NCBI GenBank assembly: GCA_023414875.1
Contig: JAEZMV010000026.1
Coordinates: forward strand, 1-57,326
DNA: 57,326 nucleotides
Direction of reading: 5' to 3'
Source of the DNA: Bacillota bacterium
GTDB taxonomy: Bacteria; Bacillota; Clostridia; Lachnospirales; Lachnospiraceae
Part shown: one piece after another, positions 41,599 to 49,481 of the stretch
Numbering within the stretch: the stretch's first letter is position 1
How the letters are laid out: each line of letters begins with the position of its first letter
Notes under the pieces: model-generated
Told to the model about the DNA's origin: nothing
Databases searched by the model: none
The model's input: the letters and a program-made list of their open reading frames with translations, nothing else
Translations under genes and position numbers: made by a program

Positions 41599-43751
41599 TC
41601 CATACCCTCCTTAATATACCTTGGTATTTGCCAATTTGAAAAGTCTATACCATCTTCTTCATATGTACTATTTAATAAGACATCCATTGCAAAGGACGCT
41701 TTACTTTCTACACATTCTCTAGCCAATTCATAAGATGAATATTTATATTTCTTAGAATCACCTACATTTTCCGAAAAATAATTAATATTTTTCAAGCTGC
41801 TAAAATTATTTTTATCATTAATTATAAACTCTCTATTTATATGAAAAAAAGCATCTTCAAAACTTCGAGGTATATATTTTTCTCCTGATGTATTTTCCTC
41901 CTCATTCTGATACACTATCATCATCTTACCGTCATTATCTAATACCCACCCGTCTGTAGTATCCATTAATATTTTGTCATTGCTATTTAAACTACAAAAG
42001 AAATCAAATTGAGATTTCGTTGTTTTATTTAGTGGTATCTCAAAATAATGCTTCAAAGCACCATTTGTTGTATGTGTTGCTTCCCTATTTTCTGATGCCT
42101 TTAAAGTATATATTGGTTCACCCTCGTTACTAACACCTGTTTGCTCTTTCTTTGCGGCATCTAAATCAGTAATAATCAAAGTCTTTACTCCTATAAATTT
42201 TAAAAATTCGTCAAAAATATGCGAATAATTTCCCACTTCCATTAAAGTAATATTTTGGGATAATAATGGTATTTTATCCTTTGTATTCTGATCTATTTTT
42301 TTCATCATTGCAGGTAACAAAATACGTTCTGTATCTCCTTCAAACAATATACATTTATCAGCAAAAAATATTTCTGCTCTATTTAACGTTAAATAATGTT
42401 TAAGGAACTTATAATGATTCTTTTCAGGATTTTTTTCTGATCGATATTTAATGACTAAATCTTTTAGATTTTTTGAAACCACTTCGGTCACCGACTGTTT
42501 ATAAAGATACTTCACATCATCAAAATTGCATTCAGAAACAATATGTGAGGAATGAGTAGTAATTACTGTCTGCAAGTTAATACTTTTTTTACCTTCGCTT
42601 CCGCTTGAGCCTTCACGTAATATATTTTTTATATTATTAATAAACACATATTGCATCTGAGGATGCGTATGTGCTTCAGGCTCTTCAATAAATAGCAAAT
42701 TAATGTCCGATGGTTTTTTAGTTTCATCATTATCTTCTCTAAAACAGCTTAATATAGTTTCTATCTCGAATATAATACTTATAAGATTTAAATACCCCAA
42801 CCCATTGTAAGTTTCAGGTAATAGCTGTCCCTGGTCTTCGTACACTACTGTTGTATTTCCTTTTATTAATTGCTGCTTTCTTATCGTAGAAACTATTTTA
42901 ACAGCAGTTTCATTTTCTCTAATTCCGCCAAATTTTTTTATTTTGTCCAATACTCCTGAAAATAAATCCTCATATATATTAGACAATTCATTATCTGTAT
43001 TTGATAACATATCTTCAAAATTCTCTAATATAGGAGTGCTTTCCTCTTTATCAGTTGCACGCTCATAATATTTAGAAGATAAACAAGATAGTGTATTATC
43101 ATTTTCTGCATTTGAAGTATCACGTCTTGCACTAATATATTTAAATGAAATAATTTTTCTTAAATCAACTATTTTTGAATCTATTTCTCTATAATTAATT
43201 TCATTAATTTCATCTTTGTAAATATCATAAAATACTGACTTTCTTCTAACATGAAAATACTTTCTATGTTTATTCTTCATAAAGGTATCAAATAGTTGCT
43301 TAGCATCAATGTCCTTATGCTTTTTATTATACTCATGGAACGCATTTGCTAGCTGTTCGTATGAATCTAAATTTAAAAAATATTCATACTTAATAACAAC
43401 AGTTTTATTCTTTGGATCTAAATCCAGCATTAGCTTTTCAATATTACTTAGATTATCTTCATTTTCACACTGAATATAAATATATAAGGCTATCCCGGGA
43501 ACCAATATATCATCCCATTTTATTACATGATTAATTAATTTCCATAAATCTTCTTTAAAATCTAAATTAAAATCATCATAACTAAAAGTATTTGTAATAC
43601 TTTGACTTCCTAAGAATTTATCTATTACTATTAATACAGAAGTCTTTCCACAATTATTTTTTCCAATGATTAACGACAATTCTTTCTCAAAATCTATTAT
43701 TGTATTTTTTAATAATCTGAAATTATTGATACGAATTTTTTCAATTTTCAT
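41577..43751 (-). CDS. gajA: Gabija GajA-like OLD nuclease
   Basis: A 724-aa OLD-family ATP-dependent nuclease. The split ABC ATPase shows Walker A GKNNCGKTSVL (residues 30-40), signature YNGLGYLNLI (315-324), Walker B NLLFIEEPEAHTHP (351-364) and the H-loop TTHSSH (398-403). The C-terminal TOPRIM domain shows LFEGDTERILLP (Glu471) and IITDLDAAK (Asp529). With the adjacent helicase this is a Gabija-type system, in which GajA nicks phage DNA when nucleotides are depleted. It is longer than the well-studied Bacillus GajA (under 600 aa), with extra C-terminal sequence. A class 2 OLD outside Gabija is the alternative. Confidence 0.88.
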   Translation of the reverse strand: MKIEKIRINNFRLLKNTIIDFEKELSLIIGKNNCGKTSVLIVIDKFLGSQSITNTFSYDDFNLDFKEDLWKLINHVIKWDDILVPGIALYIYIQCENEDNLSNIEKLMLDLDPKNKTVVIKYEYFLNLDSYEQLANAFHEYNKKHKDIDAKQLFDTFMKNKHRKYFHVRRKSVFYDIYKDEINEINYREIDSKIVDLRKIISFKYISARRDTSNAENDNTLSCLSSKYYERATDKEESTPILENFEDMLSNTDNELSNIYEDLFSGVLDKIKKFGGIRENETAVKIVSTIRKQQLIKGNTTVVYEDQGQLLPETYNGLGYLNLISIIFEIETILSCFREDNDETKKPSDINLLFIEEPEAHTHPQMQYVFINNIKNILREGSSGSEGKKSINLQTVITTHSSHIVSECNFDDVKYLYKQSVTEVVSKNLKDLVIKYRSEKNPEKNHYKFLKHYLTLNRAEIFFADKCILFEGDTERILLPAMMKKIDQNTKDKIPLLSQNITLMEVGNYSHIFDEFLKFIGVKTLIITDLDAAKKEQTGVSNEGEPIYTLKASENREATHTTNGALKHYFEIPLNKTTKSQFDFFCSLNSNDKILMDTTDGWVLDNDGKMMIVYQNEEENTSGEKYIPRSFEDAFFHINREFIINDKNNFSSLKNINYFSENVGDSKKYKYSSYELARECVESKASFAMDVLLNSTYEEDGIDFSNWQIPRYIKEGMEWIKQGN

Positions 43752-44020
43752 CTTATACCCCCACGAATTAATATTCCGTTTCTTCTTACGGTTATTTCGA
43801 GTCTATTCATAACTCTTCATTAAAATGATACATCAATCTACAAATTATTACAAGGATAATTATGGTATTAATCTTTCGCAAATAAATTTATGATGTCTTA
43901 TATCTTTATGTTTATCCACCTTTTAGTTAATTCTTTAACGTCACCCTCAACTACTATCAGGCTACCCATTGACCCCTATCCCGAGATTACAAAACATATG
44001 CAATGATGTTTCATGGTACC
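43752..44020. other. Promoter region of Gabija pair
   Basis: This is AT-rich, non-coding sequence upstream of gajA. No clear structured element was recognised in it; the conserved end block begins at 44,021. Confidence 0.4.
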
Positions 44021-44104
44021 TGGCGACCATGTCCTTGCCATCTGACAAGAATTAATTAAGGGCTTTCCTAGTTTTCGTACGCATTCAATTCCCGTTATCC
44101 GCTT
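44021..44104 (+). repeat. Core E with conserved end block
   Basis: An 84-bp block starts TGGCGACCATGTCCTT, contains ATTAATTAAGG, and ends ATTCCCGTTATCCGCTT (44,088-44,104). It matches the core F block at roughly 70 of 84 positions by eye with no gaps. A terminator, AAAAAGGAACTAT/ATAGTTCCTTTTT (44,112-44,157), follows directly. Confidence 0.8.
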
Positions 44105-44180
44105 AACGAGCAAAAAGGAACTATAGCTCAGCTTTTCATGAGTAATAGTTCCTTTTTCGTTATGTAATAGTAAAAGTGAG

Positions 44181-44276
44181 TCGGGAAGAATAAGATGCGA
44201 ACCCTCTGGTGAGCATCTTCCATTCTTCCTAAACCTTGCCGCGGGCTTGGGCATGGCTTTTCCCGTCTATCCGCGT
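44181..44276 (+). repeat. Two-hairpin repeat, copy 2
   Basis: GGGAAGAAT...GATGC pairs with GCATC...ATTCTTCC around GAACCCTCTGGTGA. Hairpin 2 is built on CCTTGCC/GGGCATGG, and a degenerate core TTCCCGTCTATCCGCG closes it. Compared with copy 1, stem bases changed on both sides. Confidence 0.7.
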
Positions 44277-44386
44277 ATTGTATTAGCCATAAGAAGCGAA
44301 ATCTGCATTTTCTCGTTGACTCTTCGTAAACAAATATGCTTTAAACAACTTCAAAATAATGAGTAGCTCTCATTGTATCTAACCCA

Positions 44387-45307
44387 CTATTTTTTATAAT
44401 AGTCTTCTTTTAGGTTTTTTATTATTTCCCTGGTTTCAAATACAATTTCTTTCAGATTTATACCATTGAGTGCGTAATCATTTTTCTCATTTGCATCTAG
44501 TTTAAAATTATCTACATAATCCTCCGGATACCAAGTGTATCTGTAGCACTTAGAGATTAACTTTTCGGGAAACTCACAGCCAGCTCCTAATCTTTCTAAT
44601 ATATCATGCTCTAGAGTAAATCCATGCACATTAATTGCCAATCCCTTACAAATCGCAATAATAATTTTTGAATCTCTCCTACATTTCCAATAATTCCAAT
44701 ACAAATTATTTCTTATTACATAGTATTTATAAATTGAAGTATCATTTACGCTCTTTATCTTAACTCGTATAATGAATTGAACATAACTTTCTTCTCCTGT
44801 GTCATCTCCTTTATATTCGACATCTTCTTTAAATATATATACATCAATATTATCCTGGTAATTTATAACTATATCATTATCTTTAATAATTTTTAAAATT
44901 AAATTTCTAAAAGATTCTGGATATTTATATACATCAATCGTTTTATAAATAAAATCACAGCGGTTTTCTATCCAATCTTTATTTACACTAAATGTCTCAC
45001 ATATCCAATCTATCAATTGGGGATTAAGTTTTTTAATAAAATCAGTTTTGCTTTGCAGGTCGCTATACTTAACATCAAAAACAGAATCAATAAATTTAGG
45101 TATTTGCTGAAGAGGTACATTATGTTCATCAAAAACTTGGCATACTCTTTCATACAGTTTATTGATATTATTAATTAATTCATTATCAATTTTTTCATTA
45201 ACTATGTCTCTACCACGCATTTCATCAATGCCACTATTGATAATCACTATACCTGCCTGAATCTGTTGAGAGTTGTCTCCAGCCTCTTGTCTTTGTTTTT
45301 TAAACAT
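44387..45307 (-). CDS. Partner protein with GDNSxQ motif
   Basis: A 306-aa soluble protein. Residues 1-20 are MFKKQRQEAGDNSQQIQAGI, the same motif found at the end of the membrane protein encoded just upstream. A helical segment (GIDEMRGRDIVNEKIDNELINNINKLYERV) and an HTH-like region (LIDWICETFSVNKDWIENRC, near 95-114) follow, then a mixed alpha/beta C-terminal half with no recognised domain. The shared N-terminal motif suggests it assembles with the membrane protein. ATG at 45307 lies 4 bp after that gene's stop. The pair is the sole cargo between cores E and F. Confidence 0.6.
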   Translation of the reverse strand: MFKKQRQEAGDNSQQIQAGIVIINSGIDEMRGRDIVNEKIDNELINNINKLYERVCQVFDEHNVPLQQIPKFIDSVFDVKYSDLQSKTDFIKKLNPQLIDWICETFSVNKDWIENRCDFIYKTIDVYKYPESFRNLILKIIKDNDIVINYQDNIDVYIFKEDVEYKGDDTGEESYVQFIIRVKIKSVNDTSIYKYYVIRNNLYWNYWKCRRDSKIIIAICKGLAINVHGFTLEHDILERLGAGCEFPEKLISKCYRYTWYPEDYVDNFKLDANEKNDYALNGINLKEIVFETREIIKNLKEDYYKK

Positions 45308-45311
45308 CCTA

Positions 45312-45593
45312 TTAACCCCCTATTTGGGTTTGCTTCGAGTTGTCTCCAGCTTTTTGTTTTTGCGTATAGGTCTCCATTACATCTTGATCCTTTACTTTAT
45401 TCCGTTGAAGTTTTTGTGTAGGTTTTCCTTGCTGGTATTGCTCTGCTCCTACACCTGCTTTCTGTTCTTGTGTAAATTTAGTTGTATGCTTACCAACTCG
45501 AAAACCAATTACTCCACCAACTATTGCGCCACCAGCTAAGCTTATTAGCTCAGTCCCAAATCCATCAAAAACCCATTGTACCCAATTAGGCAT
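45312..45593 (-). CDS. Small membrane protein with GDNSxQ repeats
   Basis: A 93-aa protein. Residues 12-30 (TELISLAGGAIVGGVIGFR) form a Gly-rich transmembrane helix with GxxxG spacing, as in pore- or channel-forming peptides. The polar tail has two related motifs: QKAGVGAEQYQQG near residue 45 and QKAGDNSKQTQIGG at the C-terminus. The second nearly equals the N-terminus of the downstream partner (QEAGDNSQQIQAG). ATG at 45593 has AAGGAGGG upstream. I suggest a membrane-acting effector paired with a sensor through this motif, as in amyloid-signalling defence pairs; this is inference. Confidence 0.6.
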   Translation of the reverse strand: MPNWVQWVFDGFGTELISLAGGAIVGGVIGFRVGKHTTKFTQEQKAGVGAEQYQQGKPTQKLQRNKVKDQDVMETYTQKQKAGDNSKQTQIGG

Positions 45594-45870
45594 GCGATCC
45601 CTCCTTTTGTTTATAAATTGCTATGGCCATTTTTTAACTTCCCCTCATTGCTATTGTATGATGTAATACTATTTTCCTAAGATTCTCATTCATCACCGAA
45701 TACCGTACATCCACATTTTACCATATTTATCGACAAAATAAAAGATAATTTATCTATATTTGGTGGGATGATCCAGCAGACATTCGCAATAATTAAAACC
45801 ACATCCACTACTACCAAACGACGCCCATTACCATAAAATATAATCATTATACTACTCACAAACTATCACA
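45594..45870. other. Upstream region of motif pair
   Basis: This is AT-rich, non-coding sequence holding the promoter of the two-gene module. No hairpin or family was recognised. Confidence 0.35.
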
Positions 45871-45959
45871 TGGCGACCATGTCCTTACAGTATGACAAGC
45901 ATTAATTAAGGACATTCCGGGTTTTCTCATGTATTCGATTCCCGTTATCCGCTTAACGA
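45871..45959 (+). repeat. Core F with conserved end block
   Basis: TGGCGACCATGTCCTT...ATTAATTAAGG...TTCGATTCCCGTTATCCG then CTTAACGA repeats the module end. The terminator AAAAAAGGTAGTAGTGGCACT/AGTGCTACTACTACC with TTTTTT (45,959-46,006) follows. Confidence 0.8.
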
Positions 45960-46030
45960 AAAAAGGTAGTAGTGGCACTGGTTTTAGTGCTACTACTACC
46001 TTTTTTCGTTATGTGATACATATAAGTGAG

Positions 46031-46129
46031 TCGGGAAGAATAAAAACATGAGCCCACTGGCGAAATGCTTTTTATTCTTCCTAAGCCTTGCCACGGGTTT
46101 GGGCATGGCTTTTTCCCGCTTATCCGCGT
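46031..46129 (+). repeat. Two-hairpin repeat, copy 3
   Basis: GGGAAGAATAAAAACAT pairs with ATGCTTTTTATTCTTCC around GAGCCCACTGGCGA. Hairpin 2 is built on AGCCTTGCC/GGGCATGGCT. It ends in TTCCCGCTTATCCGCG, a degenerate core. Confidence 0.75.
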
Positions 46130-46157
46130 GTGAGTTAACCATAAAAAGTGAAGACTC

Positions 46158-46259
46158 CAAGAATAAAAGTGTTAACCCAATGGTGAGCATCTTTTATTCT
46201 TGTGACGTCTTTCCGGGGTTTTCGGAAAGACGTTGTTTGACTTCTCGTTATCTGCATTA
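46158..46259 (+). repeat. Two-hairpin repeat, copy 4
   Basis: AAGAATAAAAG pairs with CTTTTATTCTT around TAACCCAATGGTGAG. Hairpin 2 is the very stable GACGTCTTTCCG/CGGAAAGACGTT. It ends TCTCGTTATCTGC. It directly follows copy 3 in tandem. Confidence 0.75.
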
Positions 46260-46268
46260 AATATTAAG

Positions 46269-46365
46269 AGAGTCAGGAAGAGCAAAGTGCGAACTCACTA
46301 TAAGTATTTTTTCTTACTTAATGATCCATGATCTTCGGGATCACTTTATCCTAGTTATTCGCGTA
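46269..46365 (+). repeat. Two-hairpin repeat, copy 5 (degenerate)
   Basis: This is the most diverged copy: AGGAAGAGCAAAGTGCGAAC, then CTCACTATAAG, TGATCC/GGATCA for hairpin 2, and CTAGTTATTCGCG at the end. It is third in the tandem run, about 115 bp per unit. Confidence 0.6.
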
Positions 46366-46488
46366 GTATCTTATCCAATCAGGCCAATGCATAACTACTG
46401 GGCTACAAAAGCCTATTTTTCGGAATAATTACTTCTCTTAGAGTCTCAGTCTCATCTTGTTAAATTTCGATTCATTAAAATATCCCTT

Positions 46489-47607
46489 TTAACCTATATT
46501 GATATCTGCTTTTTTTAGAACGACTTTGCAATAGTTATCATCCTTAATATTATCACCTGCGTAGAATGTTGCATTTTTCATCTTGACTGCATATTCGAAG
46601 TCAATAATTAAATTTTTTTCTTCTATAGGTCTTGTTTCATTATGGATACCGATTGGCATTAACAAAAAGTCTGATCCGTTATCCACAAAGTTCTTGAATA
46701 GATCTCTGTTTTGTGTGCCATTACATTCATCCATCCACTGATATCTACCTACAGTGGCCAATAGTAATTCTTCTGGCGATATACCATATTCGATAGCTCT
46801 GTAAATTGATTCATCAATATTGGGTCCAATATGTACAAAATAGCCTTTTCCATAATTTCGGTCCGGATCAGAGTGTAACCAACAATCCTTTGGAAAAGGA
46901 GGAACAACATAATCAATCTTTAAAAATTTATCTGCAAAGGAATCACCAGTATTCTTCTTCCATTCCGAAAAGATGCCTTTAGCCGCTGCATAATCTTTGT
47001 AAAGAATTCCGAGCACAGGACAATAACCTGGAGCAAATAAATATATCATTCCTCTCCATCCTGCCGCATTCCATTTATCTAAATCAATTGGAGATGAAAA
47101 GAACATTGTTTTTCTTTCTTTTTCTGGTAAAGATCTTAATTTTCCAAGCGGTGGTTTATGAACCTGAGTAACGCCACGTAAGCGCCAATATAACTTATCA
47201 TAATCCTCGTTTGTGCCTATATTGTAATATGTGAACGACTTGATTGGAGTAAGTATGTATTGAATGTCATCTTCCTCAAAGAATACAGGAATAAATTTGG
47301 TGTTTTCAGAGTTGGCATCATAGATATGTTGATAAACAATATTAACCTCCCAAGAAACGCCTTTACCTTTATTATCCGTATAACACTTTTCGTGATATGA
47401 CTTACAGCATATAACTAAAATAAAATCTGCCCCTCTAATTTGATTTTCCATCCATCTGGGCCAGCCTTCAGATGGTGATTCCTCATATAAATCTAGATTT
47501 GCGTCAATGCCTTCCGAGCGAAGCTTGTTGGCAAAACTCAAAACTTTTTCTTCGTACTTAGCATTTTGATGGCTATATGAAATAAATACTTTAGGGTTAT
47601 CTGGCAT
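46489..47607 (-). CDS. SEFIR-domain protein
   Basis: A 372-aa protein with an N-terminal SEFIR/TIR-like domain. KVFISYSHQNAKYEEKVLSFA opens it at residue 6, followed by GIDANLDLYEESPSEGWPRWME and ADFILVICCKSY, as in bacterial SEFIR proteins that act as single-gene abortive-infection systems by degrading NAD. The C-terminal 200 residues form a separate alpha/beta domain (FFSSPIDLDKWNAAGWRGMIYLFAPGY, then YFVHIGPNIDESIYRAIEYG) that may sense infection. ATG at 47607 (MPDNPKV) has AGGAG 9 nt upstream; an earlier in-frame ATG at 47,616 abuts those bases. It follows the last core-type repeat in the array. Confidence 0.8.
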   Translation of the reverse strand: MPDNPKVFISYSHQNAKYEEKVLSFANKLRSEGIDANLDLYEESPSEGWPRWMENQIRGADFILVICCKSYHEKCYTDNKGKGVSWEVNIVYQHIYDANSENTKFIPVFFEEDDIQYILTPIKSFTYYNIGTNEDYDKLYWRLRGVTQVHKPPLGKLRSLPEKERKTMFFSSPIDLDKWNAAGWRGMIYLFAPGYCPVLGILYKDYAAAKGIFSEWKKNTGDSFADKFLKIDYVVPPFPKDCWLHSDPDRNYGKGYFVHIGPNIDESIYRAIEYGISPEELLLATVGRYQWMDECNGTQNRDLFKNFVDNGSDFLLMPIGIHNETRPIEEKNLIIDFEYAVKMKNATFYAGDNIKDDNYCKVVLKKADINIG

Positions 47608-47931
47608 ATTAAACATCTCCTACTTATTTAACTTCGTATTGCTACTATATATAGTTCATTTTTCGCAATCCTTTTATTCATATTTTGCCGCCTAAATTCT
47701 CATAATAAAATACTTATATACTAACCAGTTCAGACTAAAAATCCACAATTTAAAAATAACTTTATCGACTTCAATCCTCGCTCTTAATTTTCACCTTAAT
47801 ACCATTTTTATACTCCGTATTCTTTAATTTGTGTATAGGGCAGGGCACAAAGCCTGTTGGCACATTGTGCCAGCCTAGCATGGATGCCCCTACTGTAAAT
47901 ACATGAAATACCAGTTTCTCATGCTTGTGTA
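47608..47931. other. Gap between SEFIR and IS30 genes
   Basis: A 36-aa frame (47,771-47,881, minus strand; MLGWHNVPTGFVPCPIHKL start, KVKIKSED end) has AGGGG 5 nt before its ATG and continues in frame upstream to the IS30 gene end. It may be the tail of a decayed gene. No IS end or attachment core was identified. Confidence 0.35.
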
Positions 47932-49260
47932 TTACACTTCGATTTTGCCCTTTAGTAATGCCGGGGTGAGAATTACTTCATCAGATGGTATTTCAACCAA
48001 TCCGAAGAATTTTAATAACTCCATTGGCAACATAAGTTTTGCTAATGCGAATGGAGTTAATCCGCCGAGGCTTTCACGACAGGCGCTATTGATGTGACTC
48101 ATCATAAGATTTACATCATTCTGTGTTAGCCTATCGAAAGTTGTTTTCCCCTGAGGGCAAATTTTACGAATATACTCATGATTCTTTTCACAGTGTGGTT
48201 TCTGCCAGGATGCCATTGGATCACAATAATAGATGTTTGTTCGTAAGACATTGTCTATACCGCATTCCAAAGCGTCAGGATGTTTAAATTCCCCACCCCT
48301 ATCAGTAATTACCAAAGGCATTGTTTTGCAGAATAAATACGTTCCAATAGCCTTGTTGATGATATCGAAAGTATTTTCAACACAGATAGCTTCTTTTGTA
48401 TCGAGAAGAAAAGCCATCATAAAATCAGGGGCACAATAATGCATCGTTAACAGAACTTTATGACTGTCTTCACATCCTACAACGGTATCCATTTCAGTGA
48501 TTTTCGTATCTGGATGTTCCTTTATGAATGCTTCGAAGTCTTTGTAAGAACGGCCTTCAAAGATGCCAGTGTCTTCAATCTGGGAATTATGAGCTTTTCT
48601 AAGTTTATATTTAACCTTCTTAGGAAGATCAAGATTATTCACAGATAATGCACCGGAATCAATATAGTTGTACAGGGTTTTCTCACATTGAGTTATCTCG
48701 GGATGGTTCTGGAGAATCATGTAGATTGATTGACCTTGCTGGACTAATGGACTTACCGTTGCGTCTAAAGAAGTAAGAGATTTCTCATCGATGTTGATTC
48801 CAGCTCGAGCTTCAACGAGAACCGATCGATATTCTCTATGGGCGGTTACAGCTCTATAGTAATACTTATCTAGCCTACATCCGCTTTTCTTTTTACACCC
48901 ATTACATACAAAGGGTGCTTTATCAGTAAGCGGACAGTGATAATCAAAAGGCTTGTAATCACTACAAAAGTTGTGGCATTTAGGACAACGTTTACATTCC
49001 ATTTTACAGAATAGTACAGTGCTACAGACATTCTTTTTATGACAGTCTTTGGCGATGGCACATCGAAATGCAGATTCATTGAACTTGTTGTGTTCCTGAA
49101 AAATTCTATGCTTTTTAATTTCTTTTGCTATTGTAGTGGGATCCTTTCCTAACTCTTCAGCAATAGCGCTCATTGTATTCGAAGCATCGAGTCCTTTTTC
49201 GATAATAACACGGTTATCTTGATTCATGTGTTTCTGGTTTGTTTGAATTTTCTTTGGCAT
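47932..49260 (-). CDS. IS30-family transposase
   Basis: A 442-aa transposase. It has an N-terminal helix-turn-helix (residues 25-50, TMSAIAEELGKDPTTIAKEIKKH), a Cys-rich zinc-binding stretch (residues 67-128) and the DDE core: EMDTVVG (Asp258), VITDRGGEF (Asp320) and QKPHCEKNHEYIRK (Glu358). All three acidic residues are present, so the enzyme may work. I could not find convincing terminal inverted repeats or a target duplication. ATG at 49260 has a weak GAGGT upstream. It separates the SEFIR gene from the restriction-modification genes. Confidence 0.88.
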   Translation of the reverse strand: MPKKIQTNQKHMNQDNRVIIEKGLDASNTMSAIAEELGKDPTTIAKEIKKHRIFQEHNKFNESAFRCAIAKDCHKKNVCSTVLFCKMECKRCPKCHNFCSDYKPFDYHCPLTDKAPFVCNGCKKKSGCRLDKYYYRAVTAHREYRSVLVEARAGINIDEKSLTSLDATVSPLVQQGQSIYMILQNHPEITQCEKTLYNYIDSGALSVNNLDLPKKVKYKLRKAHNSQIEDTGIFEGRSYKDFEAFIKEHPDTKITEMDTVVGCEDSHKVLLTMHYCAPDFMMAFLLDTKEAICVENTFDIINKAIGTYLFCKTMPLVITDRGGEFKHPDALECGIDNVLRTNIYYCDPMASWQKPHCEKNHEYIRKICPQGKTTFDRLTQNDVNLMMSHINSACRESLGGLTPFALAKLMLPMELLKFFGLVEIPSDEVILTPALLKGKIEV

Positions 49261-49481
49261 ATATACCTCATCTCTACTGCGGATAAGAGATACTTAGATA
49301 ATACAGGAAATATAAGCTGAGTGTAAGACTAAATTCAGCCTAGTATGGAATTTACTTTTTTATTTAACCATCAATATCCACCATCTGTAAATCTCTGGAC
49401 ACCGTCCGCATAATATGCTAAACTAAAACACATAAAATCCATTCTATACTAATTATCCCAATTTAATCAATGAGGTGTCTT

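Noticed and set aside
43976..44254. 92-aa open frame across core E and the two-hairpin repeat
   Set aside because: It spans attachment core, terminator and repeat structures, has no ribosome-binding site and no family resemblance.
45996..46260. Two open frames across the tandem repeats
   Set aside because: They are frames through hairpin repeats on both strands; the stem pairing explains the sequence better.
37741..46365. CRISPR or integron attC array
   Set aside because: There are no short regularly spaced repeats with spacers, no cas genes and no IntI-type integrase; the cores match a tRNA 3' end.
49276..49290. Inverted attachment core CTTATCCGC near the IS30 gene
   Set aside because: Only nine bases match, in the opposite direction and without the conserved end block.
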